Below are positions 1 through 12,110 of a DNA stretch of 64,000 nt, one piece after another; position 1 is the first letter of the stretch; every line of letters starts with the position of its first letter. The translations under genes and the position numbers were made by a program. The notes beneath the pieces were generated by a model. That model was not told where the DNA came from and ran no database searches. It saw nothing but the letters and a program-made list of their open reading frames with translations. This DNA is from Pelecanus crispus (taxonomy: Eukaryota; Chordata; Aves; Pelecaniformes; Pelecanidae): contig NC_134649.1 of assembly GCF_030463565.1 (NCBI RefSeq), positions 3,421,501 to 3,485,500 of the forward strand, written 5' to 3'.

Positions 1-87
1 GTTAAGGGATCCCCTCCATATAGCCAAGCCTGTCAAGTCAGTGGGATCGTGTTATCCCATGAACTGTACCGGGATGGGGTATCTTAC

Positions 88-144
88 CCTGAACTGGGTA
101 AGCTGATCCAGTACAGTGCCTCGCAACTGCACCAGGGAGCAACT
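88..144 (-). CDS. SLC24A1: Possible SLC24A1 coding exon 5 (cytoplasmic loop)
   Basis: A 57-base interval is bounded by a strong acceptor (CTCCCCTCTAG) and a strong donor (CAGG|GTAAGA) on the minus strand. In the phase required by the preceding exon it is open, reads [10 protein letters not shown]..., and ends in phase 1. The loop is poorly conserved, so similarity cannot decide. The support is splice signals, phase and position only. Confidence 0.4.
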
Positions 145-3100
145 CTAGAGGGGAGATTTTTAGAAACATACATTTTCAGTGAGTGCCACTCGGGATAATG
201 CTTCTTTCGGACCTGTGCACAGCTCTATGCACCAACAAAGTTTGTGGAATGTGTCACAGGGTGAAAATTCATAGTTCAGTGAAGACAAAGTGGTGTCGAT
301 AACTCGCACCGAGAATTTACTTGTTTCTTAAGCAGTATTTTCCTCAAGTTTGGTCTCATTCGCATAGGTGAGGCTCAGTGTTGTGAGGTACTTCGGTGAC
401 TGCTGTCCCGCAGCAGGGTGCTTGTGGAGGTGGGACCTTCCACACAAAAGTTTGCTTGATTTTCAAAATCTCCAGCCTCACTGACAGCACAGACCGGTGC
501 TATAGCACAGGCTAGCTGCTGCCTCTGAATCAGCTCAGAAAGCCTGTGTATCAGTGGCGACAGGAAAAAAAAAAAAGCAGAAAACTATTAACAAGGAGGA
601 TGCACAGCCCTTTAGAATTGTTATAGACAAAGTTTGTGCACTTTTTCCTCTGTGGAGGAATCTTTCATGCTCTTCTGCAAGTCTGCCAAATTTCCAAGCT
701 AAACCAAAGGTCCTTTGTTTTAAGGAACACCTCATTTGCAGGGTCTACCAAAGATCAGCAGCATAGCAGCACCCAGCTACTGTCTGTAATGGTCTGATTT
801 CCCCTCTTCCACCTTTCTGGTTGCAATTTACGCTACATCCTTGTAGCACTTTGTGTTTGGATGCTATCTCACTAACCACTCCTAGACTCCTGTGGGGATG
901 GCTCTTAGTGCCCGCTATCAGCATATATCGATTGAATTCTGCTGCATTATTATAGCAGCTACCTGTGACCAGTAATAACAGAAAATTTGGGTTAGACCAC
1001 AGCGTTTCTTTGCCAGCCTTTGGGTGTTGAGTGCTGGGAAGGCGAGGGATTGCAGTGCAAAACAAGACAAACAGCACTGACTCTTCTTGCACTCACCTTC
1101 TGGTTTTGATCCTTGAGTCTCTACTTTGGCCTTGGCTATGTTGCTCAGGATGTTAACCCTGTCTTTAAATTTTGCTGTGGATGAGAAGGATGCATTCGTC
1201 AACAGCTGCCAGCTTGCAAAGCCCCCTTTACCTGCCTCCCCCCAACACACACGCGCCCTCTCGCCCCTTTCCTCATGCATGGCTTGCAGTCAACACCAAC
1301 TCATGAGTTGCCTTTCTGGCTGCGGCCCTGGGTTTTGGCTGCTGCTAGTTGATCGTAGCTGTTCTATTTAAATGCTTAGTACTAGGGCAATGATGCCAGC
1401 AATTTAACATGTAACCAATACTTCCATGTTTCAAAGAGACTCTAGAGGGAAGAGAAACCCTTTCCAGTTCAGTAATACAGGGGATATGTGTACTTCATAG
1501 GAAGCAAATGCAGAAAGAACAGAAGAGGAGTTTTGATGCAATACCATTTTGTTCCCAAAGGGCTGCTGATTTTTTTTTTTAGGCTAGATTATGTCCAAGC
1601 TAAAAATGACACCTTCCTTCTGCCATGTGGCTGTTGAAGAGGCTTTACTGTGTTGCTTGCAGCCTGGCGACCTGATGGTAAGGAAAAATAAAAACCTTTT
1701 ACGTTCCAGTTATCTGGAAAATGATTGATTTCTCTAACTATATGTGAGTGTCTCCTCTGCTGGAGTTGATCTAAATTCCTGGTATCCAGGTTCAACATGG
1801 TCCAGGCAACCCAAGAGATCATCTTCACCACTGCAGTGTCCAGTACTATATTTCTGGGACTTCTGAGACTTCTTCCACTGCAAACCGTGCTCTGCTCAAG
1901 CTGAGCGGCTTTATTATTGTTTTATAGTGCACTGCGAATCTGTGTGTGTCTCCATAGCTAGGTGTTGTGCTCAAATTTCTTAACTCCTACTCTCATTGAA
2001 GGCGAGCAAGCATTGGCTCAGAGGAAGGCCTCGTTCTGCTCTAATCTAGATCCTCCGTGAGCTGCCTACTAAGCTGAGGGGTCCAGGGTTTGCACATGGA
2101 CAGTAGTCACAAGAAATTGGCCCTGCTATGTTTGGCTTGTGTGCGGGACTGTAAATTAATGTCCTCTGAAAGTTTTATTACACTGATTTACTGTACTATT
2201 GACTGTGCAACCAGAACGTGCTGTTGTCATTTGCCTCGAGGGCAGGGCTCTGTCGCTTTATTTATCACCGTGACACTGAGTTAATAGAAATAGCAGGTCC
2301 GAGGCCCTGAGCCATGCAGGCAGATCCAAGCCGAACCTCGTGAAAATCAGTAGACTCTGGTATACGTCCAATCACTGGGACTGGCTCAGACATTAAGGCT
2401 TTTGGGGATGAGTCCTGTTCTGGTGTGATTCCTGTTGCCGTCTGACAGAAATGTTTTTTACCGACTGGGATTTCCACTGAACACTGGAATGGCTGGAGAG
2501 AGAGGAAACAATGAGCTCTTCTCTTTTGAAAGGCTCGCTGGAACTTAAGAGCCTGAATCTTCCACGCTCCTTGTCAATATTGAAGCCTATCAGAGGGGAT
2601 GTGAAGCACTTTGCTTCGTTCCCCCTCTACGGATGCTAAGGACAAGCATCGCAAGCACACCCATCGGTGCAAGGCAATGAAGTGGTGACTTTTTGCTCCT
2701 GGTCTCCTTTAACCGCTGGACAAACACATCTTTCTGTTCAGCTTTTCCCAGAAGCTGTTGCAAAAGCTTCTGGCAGCAGGGTCAGGGTGGTCAGGCTCAG
2801 CCTGAAAAAGATTATATGAATTCAAGCTCCTGGCTCCGGGCCCTCACCTAGGCTGCAGGCTGTGAGCGCCGACCTGAACAGAGCCTGCGAGCATCTCTCT
2901 GTCAGGATAAACAGATTAAGTCCGGGCCACTATGCAGTTCTCATGAGATAAGCCTCATTTAAAAAGGTGTTAATTCCTCTGACACACATTTCATGCAGGA
3001 TGGACTGAGATTGGAGGAAGAGCTGGCTTTAAGCTGGCCAGATCTGCAGGTCAGCATGGGGAGGAAGGATATCCGTCAGCTCAGCCCTTGCTAGCGCTGG

Positions 3101-6100
3101 GGATTAGCTGAGCGGGCAGCATGCTGGCTGTTTCTTTGCTGAAGACTGCGGTCCCCTGGGGCATTTGCTGTTGGTAGTTCTGCCCACTGCTCTGAGACCC
3201 CATCACCTGTGTCCGGGGGCCCTGAGATGATCTTCAGGAAGATTCCTATCCTATGGATTGGCCGCATCCAGGCTGGACTTAAGGTGGCAACTGAGCTTCT
3301 ACCTTGAGTTTGGCTCTTATGTTTAATTCTTTGGCTCTAATACTTAATCTAACAGGACTAACTGACAACAGGAACAGCAGGAAGGACTTTTTTCTTTAAA
3401 ATTTGGCATGAACCTGGAGGATTTGGGGATGCTGCAGTCTAAAAGCAGCCGTAAAAAAATAATCTCCTGACTCCTTTTACCCCTTGGTATCATGATTCTC
3501 TTAAAACAAGTGATTGAATGCTAATGAAGCAAGGAGAAACTGTAGCTGTCTTCAGTCTTCTAGCTCAGCTCTAGCCTGCAACACTGCCTGCTGCTCTATT
3601 CTGGTCTAATTTCCAAAATCATTAGCTTGTTAACTGAGGCGTGCTGAGGGTAGACAGCTCTGATAACCTTGCTGCTGGAGCCTTTTTCTTCATTCAAAAG
3701 TAAAAGCAGGCTTCTGTCCTCTTCCCTGTATGACTAGAATTTAAAGAATAATCTGATGGTAAGACTGGAGATTCAGAAATTAGAGGGTTCCTCAATTTTT
3801 CCAAAATCCTTCTTCTCTTTAATTCCCCAGCAGTTCCCTCCGGCATCTAGACAGAAGATCTTGAAAAGATCTCATGCTCTGCTTCTACACACATTCAGGG
3901 AAAGTGGGGGAAAGACCAAAGCTGCTAGAAATTCCTTATTTAAAAAAAAAAAAAAAGGCACTTTGAAAATAAAAGCTTCTATCAAAAACATAACTCAGGA
4001 TGCAACGTAAATGTTAGAACTTCTGAAGTAAAACACCTAGTCTCCTGTAGACAGAGAAAAGGACTTAAGTAACAATCCCTTCCTAATACAAAAAGAAAAA
4101 ATAAAAATTCTGAACTTAATCCACTGCTCAAATGAGAAATTTTGTTTCACACGAAAGGTGTTGCATTAGGAACAGTGAAACAAAGTTTGTATTTCAAACT
4201 TCTACTTTATTTCTAAGGCCTCTGCCTCTGGAAGTTGATTTTGGAGGTCCAGTGCTGGCAGTTTTGCCACATTTTGGACCCTTGCTGCCCTGAAACCACT
4301 TCTGCGCTGCCTAAATAAAATGCAACCGCAGCAGAAAGAAGGAAACCCTACAGAGATCCTAATTTCAGTAGGTTAAGTTAGGACTGCTGAGCAATAGCTG
4401 GCAACCTTCTTCTTTTGTAGAGTGTTCTTTACCACAGCCTCTAAGTGCTGATGCTACAGGCATTGGCAAGAAAGAACAAGGACCCTTGAGGAAAGATAAA
4501 TTGCTTTGGGATCATCTTTTATGTTGCAACCTAATTACAGAAATGTGTCCGGTACAGACAGTGCTGCACACGCTGCAAAGAGAAGGACTTTGTTGGTGAT
4601 GGGCGGGAGCTGGGCACCCAGCTGTCCTGAGGGTACCGGAGGGCTGCAGTGCTGCTAACACAAAGGCTGAGCTTGCAGTCCTGAGAGGTCTTGGCAGGGT
4701 CAAATGCTTTTTCAGAGTCAGCCTGGGGAAGTCACTTCATCTGTTTGGCCAAGATCCTCAAGGCACTTAAGTTTCTTAGTCTATTCATAAATGATTCCTT
4801 TTCTCTGGCTCCCTTCTTTTAGGTATGAATTTGCCAGGGTGAGGACCGTCTCCTACCAGGTACACAGCACTTGGGACACCGGCTCCTTGATTTTGAGTGC
4901 TGTGCTGTTGTAATCTCAGTAATTTTCTTTATCGTTATCTTTTCTAAGGAGCTGTCTCCGTTCTGGTAGTGTCGAGTGGAACAGGCACGTACCTGGGGCA
5001 GAGGTTTGGCCCTTAACTCAGTGGCATTGTTATAGTAAAGGGTCTAAGAAATAACAACCTTTTGGAAAGACTACAGCCCATCCTCGCATCGTCCCTGTTG
5101 TGAATGTTAGCCTTGCCTAAGTGCATGTGGTCACACTCCCATCTAGTGGCTGCCACGTACTGAGAAATAACTCAAACTCCGCCTAGCTGAAATGAGAGGG
5201 AAGTTGTCTTTCAGAGAAGATCTAAACTGCCCTCCCCGTCCCATTTATTCCATATTCACCAGCTGTGGTAATAGCAGCCTCTCTAGCAAGGCTAGCAGCT
5301 TACAGCTGCATTGAACACCCCCAGCAGTGTACTCTGGGCTGAGCTGGGGCAGCGCTGGAGGGCTCTCCTTGGCCTGCGTTGGCATCCTCAGGCCCCCCAC
5401 AACTTCTTCTGAGGTCCCAGGGTTTCTCCGAGCTGAGGACACCAGCCTGGACCAGGCATGTGTGCTGGCCTGGGGTGGGCAGGTGCTGTACAAAGACATT
5501 TAGAGGTGCAGGAAGGATGACAAGGTGCTGGAGGGTCTCTGAGTGGCAGCAGTCCCTCAGGTCTGGTACTTTCTGATGTTAAAGGCAATGGCAAGTCCTC
5601 TCCTAAGTTTTTGGTTTTATTCTTGTGCTGTTGATACCATCTTTCGGGGGGGACAGGAGGCAAGGGCAGTAGAGCAAAACCCTGATGAGTCTGGCTCTTG
5701 TTAGGCTGCTGTCAGTAATATGATGGGGGCCTTCACTAAAATCTATCAAAGCGGACACTTATCTGTCTTGCTGTCCTTATCAAGCCTCCTTTATTCCCTG
5801 GATCAGTCTGTGCAGCTGGGATTTTGATCTGGAGAGTCCTTTTTGTAACCTCTGTGATAGACACGAGAGGTGTTGAGCTGCTTAGCTTCAATCTCTCTTT
5901 GAATGGACAACAGATAATCTCTTTAGAACAAGTAGGGCAGTGGAGGGGCAGGGCATGTGCTGAGCTAGGAAAGAAAAACCTAAAAAGTATCTTGTTTTAA
6001 CATGATTCACCATTTCTTGGAAAATGAACCTCCACACTCTGTTTGTATTAAAATTGATACAAAGCAGCACATTAAAAGTTTGTGTACAAAGACCCTAGGT

Positions 6101-9100
6101 CTGTCTGGAGATGTGGCTTCTCTGCACCCTGGGCAGTTGAAAAGATGTCTTAGTCCTGAGCCGATCAGCCCTTGGCCATGGGGAGTTGGCCCATTGCCTC
6201 CAAAGTGCTGTGGGTACAGTTTACCGTGGCAGTGATGATACTGCAGCGTTGCAGGTGGGCTTTTAGAGGTGCTCGGTGTTAGTCTAAATCGCATATGGAT
6301 TGGCTTAACCATCATAATTGGAACCTGCCATGTGTTTTAGATCTCAGCGGGGATTTTAACCACTGTCAAAATGATAATTCTTCAAGGGTTTTAACCTCTT
6401 TTTCCCCTTCTTCAGGTTTATGCCTTGTGAGGGGCTGTGTGCACAGCTGGGGAGGTGCATAGGTAATGAGCTCTCCCCGTGTTCATTTTCCCATTATAAA
6501 CGAGGCTGATAGGTCGAGCAGCTCTTTCTTGAAAATGTAGTCAGCACTGAATGCTGCTGTTCCAAGGCTGCGGTGAGGTCTGAACTAAGAAGAGGAAGGA
6601 AGATGTGACATGCTACAAAATGGAGGAAGCTTGTAACTCATGTTTGCTGCTCCTGCTGTCAGAGTGTCAGCAGAAGATGGGGGACTGCAGTGACCGCCAC
6701 TGCTTGCAGGGACCCCCAGCAACAGCGGTTGCTCCACATGTCCTCATCCACCCTCAAGCTGCGGCTACCACCACAGCAGTAACCAGCTTGGCACAGGCAA
6801 AGTAGATATGGCAGGGCCAAAATGTGAGGTTTTTGTCCTTGCTGGCCACGTGATTGGAAGGGGTACGTCCCACTATTGCAGAGCTCCCCCCACCTAACAT
6901 TATCTGTGATACTCAGAGCTGCATTTCAAGGATGATCCCCAACACCCCAACACACAAAGGCTGTGTTCCCAGCTCAACTGCTCTGTGCTCAGGGCTGCAA
7001 ACCCAAGTCCCTCAGATGTGGAGCGTTCACTCACCTCCTGCCAGGGGGTCCAGGGTGTGGATCATGAGTTGGAAGATGGTGCTGCGCATTTGAGAGTTGT
7101 GTAGGGAGGCTGAGCTGCTGCCTCGCTGTAAGGCTGATGCAGGCTATGGAAAGGTACAATGCAGCGGTCAATAGCGGTTTCCTCCTCAAAACATCTCCAT
7201 CGTAGGTTTGCCTCTGCCCTGGGATTGCATTTATATGGAGGCTGATCTCCCCAGCCCAAGGAGCAGCCTCAGCGTGAATTTTAAACGGCCTCTGCATTCA
7301 AGTTCACAGGATGGCTGTCAGGATCAACTGTTCACAGCAAGAGACACGCTCTTGAGATAGGCCAACCTGTCCTTAGATAAATACAATGGGCTCGCACAGA
7401 CCCAGCATCAATACAGTGGTGTTATAAATTATAAGAATCAAAGTGTGCAGTGCTTTTAGTTGCAAACTTGTTAGTAACTGTAGATTTATATGCTGCTAAA
7501 AGGTAATGCTACAGTCATGCCAAGTGTCCTGACTTAACTCGAAAGCTCCGGTGCTCTGTTTCTATAGCCAACACCAGAGTCCTAATGAGCTTTTGACTGA
7601 ATGTTTGCTAGTACAGGTAGGTTAAGTGCATAGAGGGACAAGTAGCATCCATATGAGGAAGCTAACACCCGTTATTTTACGTGCGTACGCAGCCACTACA
7701 CCAGACAGGCCTCTCCGTTCAATGACTGCCCAGCCACGGGGAAGACAAAGGGTCAGCAATTTAACCAGGAGCAGAGGAATGAGCTCTTCAGTGTTCGCTA
7801 TGGGGAAGGACAGACCCTACCAGCCTCTGCCCTGGGAGCTCAGGAGGAAAACTGGCCATGAAACCAGGTAAGAAAAGGCATGCTCTGAATTTCTCTATGC
7901 CTGTTTAAAGCATAGCATGAATAGTACTCTGCTAGTCAAATCCACTTGGGAAGCCTTAGCTGTCTCTTAATTTTTATAACAGTTCCTTTGAGGACACAGC
8001 TCAGCCAGGTGTCCTCTTAAGTAAGCTGTGGATATTGTGCCAAGCAAGTTCTTTGCACAAAGTAGGATTTGGTCCAGGTTTCTTGACACAGAAGTTGACA
8101 CCTTTATTCATGACCTGACATGGGGAAGGGTTCAAAATACAATGACTTCAGATCCCCGTAAAGTTGTTTAGACCTACCTGCAGCTTCCTCCCATCTCCTG
8201 GCTGCTTTGTTCCATCATCTGCAACTGCCCCACTGCTTTTCTGCATGCAAGCAAGAACAAAAACGGTTGAACACCACTACTGCTTCACTTGCTTTTTCAG
8301 GATATAATGACAGCTCTGCAGGCTACTCTCTGTGAGAAAGTGGGACAGCTAATACAGATGACTATGCATGGAAGCTACTGAAAGAGCTGAAGCCATGTGC
8401 TCTGCTTAAAACCATGCAGCCTCAAAGAGAAACAGGATTCTACCTACAGGTCCTCAGTGATGATGCAGGTACCTGGATGTGGACTCAAACTGCCTCTACC
8501 ATCTGATTCCCGTAGACATAGGCAGCCCCAGATTTCAACCCCAAACATCTGTATCCTGACTCACTTTCCAGCAGAGGCAGAGTGAAGGTGCAATGGAGTA
8601 TTTTTTTCCAGTGATCAGCATTACTTTCCATATAGGTAATTTATTTTTCCCAAGGGTTAGGTCCAGCAGCTCTCTGTCATGCTATATGTTATACACTATA
8701 TGCTAGTGAGAGTTCTCTGTAAACTTAAAGTGCAGGGGTTTTTTTCCTTCAGTCTGAAGGATTGGATTCAGTTTGTGATGATTGGTGATGTCCACAGTGA
8801 TGATGTGTATAGCTGCAGTATCCTGCACATGTATCCCACTGGAATGCAACACAGGGGCTTTCAGGACTCCCAGCCATGGGCACTGGCTGAAAGACAGACC
8901 AGGAGGAGAAAAGCAGAGCATTTTCTCAATTCTGCACCACTTCAACTACCCTCACCCCTCTTCCTTTCTTTCCTTAAATTATGTGGAGTGCTGAGACCAG
9001 AAGGGGCAAGTACCTGAGTGCCAGTGACACGCACCTGACTAGTAAAGCATGCCAGTGCCAGAGGACAATTTGAAATCTAATGGTCTCTGCTCGACAGTTG

Positions 9101-10963
9101 GCAGTAGCACAGGTCAAGAGGACAAAGAGGCAGTAGGAGAGTTGCGGAGGGACCGAGGAGGAAGAAGTGGGCAGGCACACTCAAGAAGACAAAGCCCCAA
9201 GTGTTCTGGAGACCACGTCCTGGCCTGTTCTGCTAGTCTGAAAGGGTAATTGGCTCTGGGGATGCCTTCAGACACTGTCTTTGTGTAAGGAGTCAACGCT
9301 TCCTTCAAAAGACAATGAGTGAAGGGCCCTGGTCTCAAATCTGGAGCGTGTAGTTACAGCCACAGACCTCCCTGTCTGAGCACCAGCGTCACACAGAAAC
9401 ATCTCTGAGCGCACACCGCTGCAGTCAGTCCATGGAAATGGGATTTGGGCATTTCAATCTCGGTGCCAAATGCTGACTGGGAGAAGTGGCAATGGTTGCT
9501 AAAGGCTGCCAGATCCCCTTCTGTGCTGCAGATTGGGTAACAAGTGATACCACCAGCGTCCCAGCAGCGCACCCAGCTTCAGAATGGGAAAAGAGAATTT
9601 CCTCCAACATCTCTCATCTGCAAAAGGATTGGACAGTGCCTCCCACCAGAAGCCTTTTTTCCTCTATTTAATACGGAATTGTCCAATCAAGTTCCCAGAC
9701 TAACAACACGTTCCTGCAAGTGTTTTTTTTGAAACTCTTTTACAACAACGGAGTGAAGCAAAATCCCACACATGTCTTTGAAAGTAGATAATTGACCGCA
9801 ACTGATATCTTTAGTAATTGCAAGGGTAGAACTCCCTTTTAGTGGTGTTCTCTAATTTCTTAGAATCTCTACTATCTAGATTGCATTTCCCTCATTTTAT
9901 AACCATAATTTTTGAGCAGTACCTGTATTCTGAGGTTTTGTTTGAATATGCACTTTGTGAAGGAGATGCCATTTTTCTTGGCGGTTTATGCTAGAACGAA
10001 TTATTTCCAACTTGCCCTCTGAACAATAAGGACACCAACCTTCCGTATATGCTCTGCTGATGCTGCCTGCACAGCATTTAGCTTCTTGTTCAGCTCCTGC
10101 TTCACCCATTGTTCTAGGTACACGTTCTGTTTCATAGTGAATACATATATGGCATAGGCAGTCAGTAAAAGGAGGCTTTCCCACCAATCAATGACACTGT
10201 CTAGGAAAAACAGGATGAGCATCAGTAAGTCTAGAATGTAGAATGAGATGTCTCTAAATAAGGGCCACCATGTCAAGTGGAGTATCTCCCTTGAGAAGAG
10301 GGCACAGGTGCCAATGACAAAGAGGATATTAAACACTGCTGAGCCCACAATGGTACCGATGCCCACATTGCTGTGTGAGATGAAGACACCTATGAGGGAG
10401 GTGAAGAGTTCTGGTGCTGATCCACCTGCTGCCATGAAGGTGGCTCCAGCCACATCTTCAGAGATCTGCAACTTCTCTGTGATCACTCCCAAAGCAGGGA
10501 CAAAATACTCATCACACACTATGGCCAAGGCCACAAATACATACATCATGCCAAAGATGTGAAGTACAACCCACCCTTGCCTGCGTTCTTCCACACTGAA
10601 TAGGTCCTCGGGGTATTCTCCTTTGGACTCGTATGGTGGTTTTTCATCTGGGTAGCTTTCGCTGACATTTTCTCGGTGTGGTGGTGTATCCACTGATGTA
10701 GTGATGGGCACAGTTGGCTCAGGATCCACATATATACAGTGCCTTATTTTGGGGGCTGCCGTGACATTGCCTGTTACAGCAGTCTTGTTCCTGGAGAGGT
10801 CCCTGGAGGTCACTTTGATGGGGTCCGTGGGCTGGGGTGCTCTTTGTGGTGCTGGAAGGGCAGAGGGGCTGAACTGGAGCTGATAGAGAGAGAGGACCAA
10901 CACTATGGCAAGCAAGAAAAAGATTCGGTTCCGTTGTAGCCGCCTTCTCCGTGGTAAATGCAT
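88..10963 (-). CDS. SLC24A1: SLC24A1, rod-type Na+/Ca2+,K+ exchanger 1 (NCKX1), 5' coding half, truncated by window edge
   Basis: Plasma-membrane antiporter of the SLC24/NCKX family that in rod outer segments extrudes Ca2+ together with K+ in exchange for Na+. Four minus-strand coding exons are firm (10963-10040, 8240-8178, 7143-7035, 1174-1097) and a fifth is tentative (144-88); phases are 0, 0, 1, 1, 1. The first exon carries an N-terminal hydrophobic signal-anchor (about residues 14-29), a short extracellular segment with three N-glycosylation sequons (N59, N66, N99), and the alpha-1 exchange repeat (about 171-218, motif [10 protein letters not shown]). The next exons are cytoplasmic loop; the motif [13 protein letters not shown] is diagnostic of NCKX1/2. 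The alpha-2 repeat and C-terminal membrane cluster are not in the window and should lie to the left. The extracellular domain is far shorter than in mammalian NCKX1, where this region is several hundred residues. Identity is certain; the gene is incomplete only because of the window edge. Confidence 0.95.
1097..1174 (-). CDS. SLC24A1: SLC24A1 coding exon 4 (residues 366-391)
   Basis: A 78-base phase 1-1 exon with acceptor CTTCTCATCCACAG and donor GAAG|GTGAGT. It encodes a lysine-rich loop segment, [16 protein letters not shown] followed by SKPE. This resembles the NCKX2 loop (FKEK..ILHKIAKKK) and the ESKPEE stretch of NCKX1. Phase and order fit the preceding exon at 7035-7143 exactly. Confidence 0.85.
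1175..7034 (-). other. SLC24A1 intron between coding exons 3 and 4
   Basis: About 5.9 kb of non-coding sequence. I searched the minus strand for further NCKX1 exons, especially the alpha-2 repeat motifs (GTSIPDL, VGSNIFD, SEEIMG), and found none. Near 4716-4745 there is a weak reverse-strand match to the MIR core. A short poly(A) tract occurs near 3943-3956. No other structure was recognised. Confidence 0.6.
7035..7143 (-). CDS. SLC24A1: SLC24A1 coding exon 3 (residues 330-365)
   Basis: A 109-base exon, phase 0 to 1, with acceptor CCTTTCCATAG and donor GGAG|GTGAGT. It encodes the conserved loop motif [13 protein letters not shown] and then [15 protein letters not shown], which is characteristic of NCKX1/NCKX2 just after the first membrane cluster. 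An in-frame TAG immediately upstream confirms that the exon starts at the acceptor. Confidence 0.93.
7144..10039 (-). other. SLC24A1 introns around the 63-base exon
   Basis: The two intervals 7144-8177 and 8241-10039 contain no further supportable exon. Short open frames here lack homology or correct phase. No clear CR1 or SINE copy was recognised. Confidence 0.55.
8178..8240 (-). CDS. SLC24A1: SLC24A1 coding exon 2 (residues 309-329)
   Basis: A 63-base phase 0-0 exon in the cytoplasmic loop. The acceptor is TTGCATGCAG|AAAAGC and the donor CTGCAG|GTAGGT. The peptide contains KQPGDG followed by basic residues, resembling the KPGDG segment at this point of mammalian NCKX1. It is too short to stand out as an ORF and was found by homology and phase. 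Confidence 0.8.
10040..10963 (-). CDS. SLC24A1: SLC24A1 first coding exon (residues 1-308)
   Basis: The exon begins at 10966 after a pyrimidine-rich acceptor ending CCTTCAG, so the start ATG (10963-10961) lies only three bases into it. An in-frame TTG further upstream lies on the intron side of that acceptor, so it is not the start. The exon runs 308 codons to a phase-0 donor AAG|GTTGGT. It encodes the basic N-terminus MHLPRRRR, the signal-anchor, the glycosylated extracellular stretch and the first membrane cluster with the alpha-1 repeat. From [19 protein letters not shown] onward it is nearly identical to mammalian NCKX1. Confidence 0.96.
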
Positions 10964-12043
10964 TTCCTGAAGGTTCAAAAATCAGGGCTGTGTCCAGAAG
11001 CCACCAAAGACTTCTCTTGATCAAGAATTTGCACTTATATCCACCATTGGAGCTCCTAGCTGATCTTAAGCATCAGGAGTGAAACTGCATGACACAAGGC
11101 GTAGAATCCTGCAAAAGAAAATCTGGTGTAAAAAATAAGGTACTGCAACTTTCCACCATTTGGGCAGCATTACTTCACTGACTGCTTTTCTATTTTTCAA
11201 TAAAAAGAAATGGACTTAAAGGTGTAAAGGCAGATCTAGATTCAGGTTTCAGTCTTTTTTTTTTTTTTATGACTGTAGGCTATGCTGATTTATAAACAAA
11301 GGTTCGGCTTAATAGAGAGGAGTTGGCCGAGACAGTCCAATCCAAGCTGAATTCTGATTCCACCTAATGCCCACATCCAGGAGCATTAAGGCTTGTGTTT
11401 CTACTTGAGTCCAGTTGTTATTCTGTAATATTAACAGTTGTGTCAGTGCTCTGCAGGAGGAGAGGATATGGCTTCTGTCAAGGAACCTGCTTTAAATTGC
11501 TAAAAAAGATGACACTCTGAAGGCAAGATCATGCTGTTAAAACCTCCCTCCTAACAGACCAGTTATTCACCTAAGTAACATCAACAGGAGGATGAAAACC
11601 ATTTGCTAGTTCCCAGCCACGCTGCTTTGTGGCTCTCCAGCCTTGCACTCACACAGAATACAAACCAAGCAATGGTGAGCTTTTTTCTTTCAGTTTGAGA
11701 AGAGCATGAGGAAGATACGGTTCTAGTAAAACTGAGGGTGCTGAGCATCCATTTGTTTCTATGACTATGTCTTTTCAAGCCTTTCTGTAGAAATCAGAAC
11801 TGGCAAAGTGGATTTGTAATCATACCTTTTATTAGGGGGTAATTAGCATATCTTGCATAATTATTTGAACAGCATTTAGAAAGGGAGAGAAATTGTAAAT
11901 GCCAGAGTGACAGGGCCTGCAGCTGTGACAGTGTGGAGGCAGTGACTTGGGGCTGGACAGAATTTACCCTTCAGCACTGCTTGAATATTTTACCTTAGAC
12001 TATCACTCTTCGTGGATTTTTTTTACCCCAGAGTCGGAATGTT

Positions 12044-12110
12044 AAAATCATAGAATCATTTAGGTTGGAAAAGACTGTTAAAATCATCCAGCCCAACCGT
12101 GTTACGTTGT
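12044..12110 (-). repeat. CR1 LINE 3'-end fragment
   Basis: On the plus strand this reads ATCATAGAATCATTTAGG and then a GGAAAAGAC...CCAGCCCAACC pattern, the reverse complement of the CR1 terminal 3' UTR with its ATTCTATGAT repeats. It is short and diverged. Confidence 0.85.

Noticed and set aside
1-198. Plus-strand open frame from the window edge to a TAA, with plausible residue composition, considered as the C-terminus of a DENND4A-like neighbour.
   Set aside because: SLC24A1 is still in mid-gene here on the minus strand, with a loop exon candidate in the same interval, so a tail-to-tail neighbour cannot end at this point. 65 open codons at an edge is within chance.
2340-2444. Minus-strand interval with a good acceptor (ACATTTCTGTCAG) and an open frame, considered as an SLC24A1 exon.
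   Set aside because: Flanking firm exons (7035-7143 and 1097-1174) are both phase 1; in that phase this interval contains a TGA, and the donor (GAG|GTTCGG) is weak.
4716-4745. Short reverse-strand MIR/L2-like motif (GGGGAAGTCACTTCATCTGT).
   Set aside because: Too short to call as a repeat copy with confidence.
7626-7871. Plus-strand 81-codon ORF ending at a good donor (ACCAG|GTAAGA).
   Set aside because: Antisense within an SLC24A1 intron, no recognisable protein and no partner exon.
8703-8945. Minus-strand 80-codon ORF after a pyrimidine-rich acceptor, considered as an SLC24A1 exon.
   Set aside because: No similarity to the NCKX loop, and the true loop exon for this position was found at 8178-8240.
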